Below, piece after piece: positions 33,737 to 42,400 of a stretch of DNA of 64,000 nucleotides (within the stretch, counting starts at the first letter, position 1; each line of letters opens with the position of its first letter). The position numbers were made by a program, and so were the translations under genes. Origin of the DNA: G965220305 sp965220305 (GTDB lineage: Bacteria; Chloroflexota; Dehalococcoidia; Lucifugimonadales; UBA3495); contig OZ244817.1 in the NCBI GenBank assembly GCA_965220305.1, positions 3,658,001 through 3,722,000 on the forward strand, in the 5' to 3' direction. The notes beneath the pieces were generated by a model that saw only the letters and a list, made by a program, of their open reading frames with translations, had not been told where the DNA came from and made no database searches.

Positions 33737-34990
33737 TTACCCAATGCCGGTCTCTTTCTCTGCTTCGGCCTGCTCCTCGTTCTGGCGCCATTCCAGCAGA
33801 CGGCGGGCTGCTCCCACCGCCACCCGGTATGCTACTGCCAACGCTGGCAGGTCCTGACTTTCCGTTCCCGAGGGAGGGTCGTTCAGCAGGGTCCGGTGTA
33901 GGTCCTGGATGGCGGCGGGCTGCAGTTCCAGGAGGGGCGCGCTTTTCTCCACCGCTTGCCTCACCGCTTCCAGATGGGCCCTCTTCCAGGGTGTATCCAC
34001 CGGTTCCCCTCCTACCCAGGAGCCTGACACCATGAGCCCCGTTTCGCGGTGGGCGCCGCAGAGGCATTCCTGGCGGCTCGCGGTGAACTTCCGTACCTCT
34101 ACGGTGCGGTAGGTCTGGTGGTTGTGGCTCAGGCCCATCCTGGGAGAGGCTGGGTCCAGGTCGCCGATGGCCTCTATTTCTTCTTCCATCTTCCGGTGTT
34201 CGTCTGCGGGGTTCTCTTCTCTGGTCATTCCTCTCTCCTCCGAGGCCGGCTTTGCGCGGCGCTCATTGCCGTGATTCTGGCTGGGCCGGTTGTCCCATGC
34301 GTATTCTAGGCGTTCCTCCTCCCTGGATTCTTCTCCCGCTTCGCACCGGCAGGTCTGGGACATCCCGCAGGGACGCGATGCTCTTTGTTCCCGGCCGTCC
34401 CTCACGGACCTGACCTCTCGGCAGTTGGCGCAGTGCCTCTCCTCCCCGGTTTTTCCTCCCTTCTCGAACATTCCCGGCAGTTCCGCGTGGGGGCATTCCA
34501 GGGGCTCACGCCAGCCGGTTGATATGGCTGTCGGCTCCGGCGCCTCCCAGTGGTGTTGGGTCAGCGCCCGGTCGAACCGGTGGGCCATGGTCTGCCACCG
34601 GGGATATTGCCCATCGGCCACCTCCGCCTGACGGTCCTCCGAGTTCTGCTTCGCGGTGCCCTCGTACAGGTGGGCTGGCTGGATGCAGAAGGGCCGGTTG
34701 CACAGGTGGTTTATCTGCCGCTCCTCCCTCACCGGACGTCCCCGGGTCTGCTCGAAGGCGACGACGTGGGCGCCCCGGCCATTCAGGGCTCCGTACCCGC
34801 CTCCCCGGAGTTTCCAGCGCCATATCAGGCAGGGCGGGTTCAGCGGGATGCTGAGGTTGAGCGGGATGGGAATTCCGATGTAGTCCTCCGGCGTGATCCC
34901 CGGGCTGTCCGAGTTCCGGCGGTTGCTGGGGTGGTACTGCCCGAAGTGGTCCAGCCAGTAGTTTCTCTCCCTCTCCCAGTTTCTCTTCAT
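33737..34990 (-). CDS. HNH endonuclease-like protein with long charged tail
   Basis: The 417-residue protein has an N-terminal HNH-type segment. INHLCNRPFC near residues 93-102 and PAHLYEGTAKQNSED just after it give the His, Asn and second His of the HNH fold, similar to phage and homing HNH proteins. The rest is rich in Glu, Arg and Gln, with a Cys cluster (HCANC, RPCGMSQTCRC) that could bind zinc. ATG 34990 follows AAAAGGG. It is divergent from the pilin-like gene at 35077. Its role in the element is unknown. Confidence 0.6.
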   Translation of the reverse strand: MKRNWERERNYWLDHFGQYHPSNRRNSDSPGITPEDYIGIPIPLNLSIPLNPPCLIWRWKLRGGGYGALNGRGAHVVAFEQTRGRPVREERQINHLCNRPFCIQPAHLYEGTAKQNSEDRQAEVADGQYPRWQTMAHRFDRALTQHHWEAPEPTAISTGWREPLECPHAELPGMFEKGGKTGEERHCANCREVRSVRDGREQRASRPCGMSQTCRCEAGEESREEERLEYAWDNRPSQNHGNERRAKPASEERGMTREENPADEHRKMEEEIEAIGDLDPASPRMGLSHNHQTYRTVEVRKFTASRQECLCGAHRETGLMVSGSWVGGEPVDTPWKRAHLEAVRQAVEKSAPLLELQPAAIQDLHRTLLNDPPSGTESQDLPALAVAYRVAVGAARRLLEWRQNEEQAEAEKETGIG

Positions 34991-35076
34991 TTTCCCTTTT
35001 CTTCTTCCCGGCTCCTGCCTTCGCTTTTCCCGAAACGCAAAAGCGAGGGCATCTCCTTTTGTGGAATGCTTGTCCA

Positions 35077-35763
35077 ATGGAGAACGTCCTTTCCATCGTC
35101 AACGGCATTGCCTGGGTCATGGGCGCCCTGGGGGCTGCCCTCTCGGTGGTCTACATCGTCTACTCCGGTTACCTGTTCATGAGTTCGCAGGGGGACCCTC
35201 AGCGGATGGCCCAGGCCAGGACCTCCCTCATCGGTGTTGCCGTCGGTCTGGTGATAATCGGCGGCGCGTTCATCATTCCCACCACCATCAGCCGGTATGT
35301 CATCGAGCCGGCGGGGGGAATCCGGGTCAGCCCCCGCGCCGGGGCTGACTGCGACCGGCTGCTGAAGGACCAGCTGGTCGTCCAGCGTACCGCCGGTACG
35401 CCGGAACGAATGCAGTTCGTCATCAGCCAGATCCAGGGCCGGCGGGACGAGTGCTCGAAGGACCTCTGGAGCCCGGTGGTCCGGCATCGTGAGGGGTATC
35501 CGGTGGGGTGTCACTTTCCCGGTGGTGATCACAAGGTTGGGGGTATCCTGGTGCCCGAGGGTTTGAGGACGTCAGCGAGCGTGGTTAACAGGTCGTCCCG
35601 GGATTCTGACAACAACATCATCGTGTATTGGGTCCATCCCGATGATACTGTTGCGCCGGAAAAGGGGCTTCCCTCCGATGGCTCGGTGTGCTGGCTCCAC
35701 GTTGCTGCCTTCGGTGCCTGGACTGAGAACTACTGCGAGGGAACGAGTTGCCCTTCTTCCTAG
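35077..35763 (+). CDS. VirB2/TrbC-like two-helix protein with extra C-terminal domain, paralogue 1
   Basis: The 228-residue protein has two hydrophobic helices separated by a short polar turn (SGYLFMSSQGDPQRMAQAR), as in VirB2/TrbC pilins of type IV secretion. Unlike pilins of about 100 residues it continues into a 140-residue domain. That domain starts GADCDRLLKDQLVVQR and ends GLPSDGSVCWLHVAAFGAW, with conserved Cys. Two paralogues follow at 36637 and 37377. The start at ATG 35077 lacks a strong ribosome site. The C-terminal domain is not one I recognise. Confidence 0.65.
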   Translation: MENVLSIVNGIAWVMGALGAALSVVYIVYSGYLFMSSQGDPQRMAQARTSLIGVAVGLVIIGGAFIIPTTISRYVIEPAGGIRVSPRAGADCDRLLKDQLVVQRTAGTPERMQFVISQIQGRRDECSKDLWSPVVRHREGYPVGCHFPGGDHKVGGILVPEGLRTSASVVNRSSRDSDNNIIVYWVHPDDTVAPEKGLPSDGSVCWLHVAAFGAWTENYCEGTSCPSS

Positions 35764-35780
35764 ACTCCGGTGTTTTGTTA

Positions 35781-36628
35781 GAGGGTGTGTGAAAAGCAAT
35801 CAAGCTGGTTTGAGCCGCCGGAGCATCAGATGAATCATCGCAATGTGTATCCAAGCTTCACTGGTTTCCGTCAGAGTTTCGTAGTCCTTGCTCAGCCTCC
35901 GGGACCGGCCCAGCCAGGCCAGTGTGCGTTCAACCACCCATCTTCGAGGCAGGACCTCGAAACCAGGGCTCTCCCGGGGCCGCTTGACAATCTCCAGCGT
36001 CCAGCCCGCAAAGTCGCGGACCCACTCAACCAGCTTTCCGGCATAACCGCCGTCGGCCCAGACCAGTTCCAGCCGGGGAAACCGGCCGGTCAGCTTGCTG
36101 ATGACCAGCTTGGCCCCGTCCCGGTCCTGGATATTCGCTGGATGCACCACTACGTCCAGCAGCAAACCCATAGTGTCTACTACGATATGCCGCTTTCGTC
36201 CCCACACTTTCTTCCCGGCATCGTAGCCGCGAGGCCCCCTTTTTCCGTAGTCTTCACCGATTGGCTGTCAATGATGGCGGCGGAAGGACCGGGTTCCCGT
36301 CCCTCTGACTCCCGGACCTTAGGGCGCAGGGCCTCGTGGGCTTGTTCCCATACGCCAGCTTTCCGCCAGCGGCGGAAGTACCACCATACGCTGCCCCAGG
36401 GCGGGAAGTCATGGGGCAACATACGCCAAGAGCAGCCGCTTCGCAGGACGTAGAGGATGGCGTTTATCACTTCCCGCAAGTCTATGGTGCGCGGATGTCC
36501 CCCAGGCTTGGCCGGCGGGAGCAACGGGGCCAACTCTTCCCATTGGGCATCGGTCAGGTCGGTGGGATACGGTTTTCTTGTCATCCCCGTAGATTACCAT
36601 AACTCCAACCTGCTTTTCACACACCCTC
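35781..36628. mobile_element. IS5-family insertion sequence (848 bp)
   Basis: The ends are 18-bp perfect inverted repeats starting GAGGGTGTGTGAAAAGCA. The element is flanked by TTA direct repeats (35778-35780 and 36629-36631). It carries a two-frame transposase on the minus strand. It sits between paralogues 1 and 2 of the pilin-like proteins. Clean ends and duplication suggest a recent insertion. Confidence 0.92.
35800..36584 (-). CDS. IS5-family transposase, orfAB by -1 frameshift
   Basis: orfA (36584-36180) starts MTRKPYPTDLTDAQWEELAP and contains the first DDE Asp in AAIIDSQSVK. orfB (to 35800) supplies the second Asp in VWADGGYAG and the Glu in VVERTLAWLGR. The join is a run of five A then five G at 36244-36235. 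A -1 slip there restores the family sequence RGYDAGKK and then GRKRHI. This organisation is known for the IS427 group of IS5. All catalytic residues are present, so the enzyme may be active. Confidence 0.88.
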
Positions 36629-36636
36629 TTAGGCTT

Positions 36637-37296
36637 ATGGACCCCGGTTTCCTGCTGATTGACAATTTTGCCCGCCTGGTGGCCATCGTCGGTATCATTA
36701 TATCGACCCCGCTCTTCGCCTGGGCCGGTTACCTGTGGATGACCTCCATGGGAGACCCCAACCGGGCGGCATCCGCCCGGAACGCCGTCATCAACGTGTG
36801 CATCGGCGTCGTCATCATCGGGTGTGCCTTCATCATTCCCTCCGTCATCGGGGAGAGCGTGGTGGCTCCCTCGGGAGGGATCGTCTACGAGCGGGATAGC
36901 GGTATCAACTGCGATGGGATTCTCCGGGAGCACTTGGTGGCCAACCGGCAGGCCTCTGACGCGGCCCGGATCAATTTCATCATCCAGCGGATACAGGACC
37001 GATTCGAAGACTGCACCGACCTCTTCTGGACCCCGTTAGCCCGTGATGATTTGGGCAGCATAGGTAGTTGCTTCGATGGCTCTACGGTGGATTCCATCTC
37101 TGGGGTTGCAATTCCCAGGGGTCTTAAACGGGGTGGATTGACGGGGAGCCGGTCGGGTCGGGACGCTCGGAACAACGTCATTGTCCACTGGACGGTCAGC
37201 CCCGGTGAGGGATTGACCGGCCTTCCCTCCGACGGTTCCGTCTGCTGGATGTACGTCAGCGCCACCGGGTCCTGGGTCGAGGGCTACCTCCACTAG
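36637..37296 (+). CDS. VirB2/TrbC-like two-helix protein with extra C-terminal domain, paralogue 2
   Basis: The 219-residue protein has the same plan as the gene at 35077: helices LVAIVGIIISTPLFAWAGYL and VINVCIGVVIIGCAFIIP around the GDPNRAASARN turn. Its C-terminal domain begins SGINCDGILREHLVANRQ and ends GLPSDGSVCWMYVSATGSW. ATG 36637 lies only nine bases beyond the IS5 element, so its original leader and ribosome site were probably displaced. It may no longer be translated efficiently. Confidence 0.62.
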   Translation: MDPGFLLIDNFARLVAIVGIIISTPLFAWAGYLWMTSMGDPNRAASARNAVINVCIGVVIIGCAFIIPSVIGESVVAPSGGIVYERDSGINCDGILREHLVANRQASDAARINFIIQRIQDRFEDCTDLFWTPLARDDLGSIGSCFDGSTVDSISGVAIPRGLKRGGLTGSRSGRDARNNVIVHWTVSPGEGLTGLPSDGSVCWMYVSATGSWVEGYLH

Positions 37297-37376
37297 CTCG
37301 TTTCCCCAAACGCCAAAGAATGGCTTGACAAAATTGTTTTAAGCTTAGTCCAAATTTATTTGGGGGTGGGATAACA

Positions 37377-37826
37377 ATGCAGGAGTTGCTGAGCATTGGC
37401 ACTGCCATCGCTACGGTGGTGGCGATCCTGGTCGGCGTGGTCGCGACGATCATGGTTGCCTATGCCGGACTTATGTACGCCACTGCCGCGGGGGATCCCC
37501 AGAAGACGGGGACAGCGAAGAACGCCTTCATCGGGGCTTTCATCGGCCTGATCATCGCGGGGGTGGCCTTCATTGGGCCTCGAATAGTAACCGACATGGT
37601 GATCAAGCCGGTGGGCGGCGTCGCCATTGAAACGGAGGTCGGGCTGAACTGCGATGGGATTCTCCGGAACCAACTGATCTTCCAGCGGGGGGCATCTACC
37701 GAGGACCGTATGAACACGGTCATCGCCCGGATCCAGTCCCAGCACACGGAGTGCGCGTCGGATGTCTGGGAACCCGAGGTGGTTGATATAGACACTGGCA
37801 CAACCAAGGTTGGCAGGTGTTTCGGC
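37377..37826 (+). pseudogene. VirB2/TrbC-like paralogue 3, truncated by IS66
   Basis: The frame gives 150 residues of the third family member: helices around the turn AAGDPQKTGTAKNAF, then GLNCDGILRNQLIFQRGAS and CASDVWEPEVV. The IS66 element interrupts it at 37827. No continuation of the gene is found beyond the IS at 39278, so the 3' end has been lost. The start ATG 37377 follows GGTGGGA, and a TTGACA at 37325-37330 lies upstream without a good -10 box. Confidence 0.7.
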
Positions 37827-39277
37827 GTAACTGTTCAGAGTTGTGGGGAAATGAGTAACCGGGGGATTTCCAGGAGGGGATTGAGGCCCCGGGCCCGCCA
37901 GGTGCCAAAGAGAGATGCCAAGGTCATTTTGCTGTCGCTGCCCGCTTCCGAGCGGGTGCCGCCGCTGATTTTACGGCTGATCACCAGGTGGCGCAGGCTC
38001 CGTTCCGCGGCGTTGTTGTCAGATGGCGTCTCCGGGTGGGAAACGAAGACGAACAACTCCTTGATGTGCCGCTCAATCCGCCGGCACAGTTTTCCCTGGA
38101 CGGCCAGCGGGTCCTCCAGGAAAGGGCGGCACAGCCCAAGCAACCGCCTTTCCAGCGTCAACTGCTCCCGTGAGGAACAGCCCCCGGCCGCCGCCCAACC
38201 CACGGCCTTGGCGTAGAGCCGTTGCACTCTCCGGGCCCACCGGACAAGACCGGCGTCTTCCGGATACAACACTTTCAGCTTGTGGATGTCCCGCAACAGA
38301 TGGGCCCAACACCGCTGCTTCAAGCCGGGGTAGTGGTGATAGGCTACGTAGAAGTCGCTCACCAGAATCCCGCCGAAGGACTCGCCCAGGGCCTCGTCCA
38401 CCACCGCCCCGCCCCGGCCCCGGCGCAGGAAGTACCGCTCCGTGGACGTGCTGAAGGTCCAAACGTAGCCGTTGACTCCGTTCTCCCGCCAGCCCGTCTC
38501 GTCGGCGTGGACCACCGGGCTGGCGCGGATGCGTTCCAGCGCTTCCGCTACGGCCGGCCGGGCCTGCTGCGCCACTTGATGAACAACACCGGCGATGGCG
38601 CCCACGCTCAGTTTCAACTGATGCGCCGTTTGCAGGTACCATTGGATGGTCCTCAGGGGCAGCCGGCCCTCTTCCCGCAGGGCCGCAATCAGGCTGACGA
38701 GATTGATCCCCAACCGCTGCCGGCCTGCGGCCACTCCCCGGAGGGGAGCCTGGGGCAGCCGCCGTTTCCGGCACAGCGGACAGGTCCGGGCGATGAAGAC
38801 GTGTGACGTGTTCGGTAACTTCGGCAGGAGACACCGGAAGTTCGATGACCTCCCGGGTCCGCTGCGCCCAACCCCCGCTCAGGGCAGTATGGCATTCGGG
38901 GCAAAATTCCGGAGCGTGGACTACCTGCCCCGTGGGTTCCATCCGCGGCCGGGCAAAGCCGTGGGGGCGCTTCCTGCGGGGCTTCTTTTCTTCCCCCGCC
39001 GCCTTCTTGCGCCGGGCGGCCGGTTTGTGGCCCGGCATCCTGGACCCCGGCCCGCCGCCGGACAGCCGGGCTTCCAGGTCCTCCACCCGCCGGCGCAGTT
39101 CGGAGATAACTCCCTGCTGTTCCGCGATAACCGCCAGCAGAGTTTCCCGGCTCGCCTGGTCCAAGTCCAACCCTGTTTCCATTGTCCCTTTATGCCACAA
39201 CTCCGCCCCGGCCGCCACCATTTTTCAACCCGCCGTCGGGCTTCGCCAAATTCGCCTCACCAAGTCTGAACAGTTAC
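37827..39277. mobile_element. IS66-family element, single-orf type (1,451 bp)
   Basis: The termini are 13-bp inverted repeats GTAACTGTTCAGA, with the GTAA ends typical of IS66. The only gene is tnpC; tnpA and tnpB are absent, as in the ISBst12 type. The flanking 8-mers GTTTCGGC and CACCCGCG differ, so the usual 8-bp duplication is missing. This suggests a deletion or recombination next to the element. Confidence 0.85.
37835..39182 (-). pseudogene. IS66-family transposase (TnpC), frameshifted
   Basis: The N-terminal frame (from ATG 39182) has the leucine-zipper region DLEARLSGG, the basic linker and the zinc-finger CPEC. The C-terminal frame carries FIARTCPLCRKRRLP, VVHADETGWRENG with a catalytic Asp, LVSDFYVAYHHYPGLKQRCW, and SDNNAAERSLRHL with the catalytic Glu. 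The two frames join with a one-base shift near 38,806-38,815, inside the zinc-finger region. As read, no full-length transposase would be made unless ribosomes shift there. Confidence 0.8.
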
Positions 39278-39421
39278 CACCCGCGTATTTGGCTTGACAA
39301 GGATGGTGCTGTTTATGTTACCTTAGTTACCGCCTTAAACTGGAAACGCTATCAGTCAGTATCTGTTGATGGCGCTCTGGTTCGTGCGCGGCGCCCAAAA
39401 TTCCAAATTTAAGGAGCCAAA

Positions 39422-42400
39422 GTGCCGGCTTGCGAGATGAAATACGTGGAAGGATTGATTAACAAGATGAGAGTTATTCACAGGACCCCCCCCCCCCCGA
39501 CTTTAGGCTCTGAATCAAGGCAACAAACACTGTCCGGTCCCCGTGTACCGGGCAGCCCTGCCCCCAGACTCTTCAGCCCTGGCTCCCTTGGCGCCGCCGC
39601 TTCCCTCCTCTTAAAGAAACGCCTCACCCCTACTTTCCTTGTGCTTCTCACGGCCCTGGTTGCCGGCCTGCTTTTCCTGTTGCCCGGCGGACTCCTCCAT
39701 GCGCAAAATGACGGGACGATCGAGTACCCCGAGAACGGCATGGATGCGGTGGCGACCTTCACGGCGACGGACCCGGAGGATCAGATGGTCTACTGGTCGC
39801 TGCTGGAGGCGCTTCCCAATCCCGTTCCTACGGTGGACGGCACTGAACTGGCAGCCACCGACCTGGAGGATTTCGGTCACTTCACCATCAGCAGCGACGG
39901 GGTGCTGAGCTTCAACATCCCGCCCGACCACGAGATGCCGGCGGGCGGCTCGGACGGTGATTCGAACACCTATATGGTGGTGGTGGTGGCCTCCGACGAC
40001 GCGCCGGACTCCACCAGTGCCAGGCAGACTGATAATCCCATCATGATGGGTTACAAGAGGGTGGTGATCACGGTCACCGACGTAGACGAACCCGGCATGG
40101 TGAGCCTGTCATCGTTGCAGCCCCAGGTCGGAGCAGACCTTACGGCTACCCTTGCCGACCCTGAACTCACTGACACTGAGTTAATCGATATAAACGCCGA
40201 CGCTCAAACTGTCGATGAATGGAAGTGGGAGAAGTCTCAGGACATGTCCTCTTGGGAGGCGATTGACGGCGCAGGAGGTGGCAACGCGTACGGACCCGAT
40301 TCCAGCACAGAAGGCTACTACCTGCGCGCCACGGCGACCTACGATGATGCCGATGACAACGAGCGGACCGCGATGGCGGTATCGGCCAACAGGGTGCGGG
40401 CCGCGCCCACCACCACGGACGGAGCCGCCACCTTCCCCAGCGGCTCCGGTACCAGGAGTGTTGACGAGAACTCGCCTGCCGAGACCGAGGTAGGGAAGCC
40501 GGTAGCTGCCGACGACACCTCTGACGAGGTGCTGACCTACAGCCTGACCGGGGCCAATAATAGTGGAGGGTTCAGGATAGACCCCGCGACCGGCCAGATC
40601 ACGGTAGGCCCCCGGGCCATGCTTGACCATGAGACGACAGCATCGTACGACGTTACGGTGAGCGTCATTGGGGCGGGGGGTGTCAGTGCCGTGACACAGG
40701 CTGTGACCATCATGGTCAACGACGTGAACGAGGCCCCGACGGTGACCGCTGGCGTCACCATGATGGAGCACATGGAGGACGATGCGGACATTGATACCGA
40801 CGACATAACCGTGTTGACGGTCTCGACCTACGCCGCGACCGACCCCGAGGACGCCACCGCTGACCTCACCTTCTCGCTGAAGGGAGCCGATGCTGACAAG
40901 CTCAGCATTGACGAAAGTAGCGGCGTTCTCACCTTCGAGGAAGCCCCCAACTATGAGATGCCTGCGGACGCGGGCAGGAATAACGTGTACAACGTAACGG
41001 TGGTGGCCACCGACGACGGCACAGGCAAGGGGAACAAGATGACTGCCGAGCGGATGGTGGTCATCATGGTCACCAACGTAGAGGAGGACGGGACAGTAGA
41101 ACTGTCCGCCCAGCAGCCGAAGATCGGGGTTGAGGTGACGGCCAGCGTCACCGACCTTGATGGTGCTCCTACAGACGTTACCTGGGAGTGGCAGCGGGAC
41201 GACAACCAGGGCACCGAGGACGCCCCTTCAACCACTGGTGTTGAAATCAAGGGCGCCACGATGGCGGCCTACACCCCGACCAAGGACGACGAGGGCAAGT
41301 ACCTGCGGGCCATAGCGTCCTACACGGACGGGAAAGGCAAAGACACCTCCATGGCAACATCGGCTGCCGTAGTCGCGGTGAGGACGGACAACCCGCCGGA
41401 GTTCCCCAAGACCGAGGGCGGCAAGAGGTACATTGTAGAAGGCGGGACTGGCGAAGTGCGCGCCAACTCCGACGGCACCACAGAGGGTACGGGCGAAGCC
41501 CCCGACCCCGTGCGGGCCATGGACGCGGAAACGGACCAGCTGTTGACCTACAGCCTGAGCGGGACCGATGCGAGTTCGTTCACCATCGACAGCGACACGA
41601 CCACCAATGATGCTGACCGAGGCGGTCAGATCAGTGTGGCAAGCGGGGTCAAGCTGGACTACGAGATCAAGAATAGCTACATGGTGACGGTCACCGCCAC
41701 CGACCCGGACAACCTCAGCGACTCCATCGCCGTGACCATCATGGTCACCGACATGGACGAAGCACCGATGATTACCGGGGACGCCAAGAAGGACTACCAA
41801 GAAAACGGCACACGCATGGTGGCGCGGTACACTGCTGACGACCCTGAAGACCGGATGGTCTACTGGTCGCTGCTGGAGGAGCTTCCCAATCCCGTTCCTA
41901 CGGTGGACGGCACTGAACTGGCAACCACCGACCTGGAGGATTTCGGTCACTTCACCATCAGCAGCGACGGGGTGCTGAGCTTCAACATCCCGCCCGACCA
42001 CGAGATGCCGGCGGGCGGCTCGGACGGTGATTCGAACACCTATATGGTGGTGGTGGTGGCCTCCGACGACGCGCCGGACTCCACCAGTGCCAGGCAGACT
42101 GATAATCCCATCATGATGGGTTACAAGAGGGTGGTGATCACGGTCACCGACGTAGACGAACCCGGCATGGTGAGCCTGTCATCGTTGCAGCCCCAGGTCG
42201 GAGCAGACCTTACGGCTACCCTCGCCGCCCCTGAACAGCATGAAACCACCGCCACTATTACCTGGAAGTGGGAGAAGTCCAGAAGCAGGTCTTCTGGCTG
42301 GACGGCGATTGATGGCGCCGGAGAGACAGAGACCTATCAACCGACCGCTGCAATTGGCTATCTGCGAGCGACGGCGACGTACACGGACTCCGACAACGAG

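Noticed and set aside
39294..39324. Promoter TTGACA upstream of the cadherin gene
   Set aside because: The best -10 candidates (TATGTT, TACCTT) have spacers of 14 and 19 bases, so the promoter is not supported.
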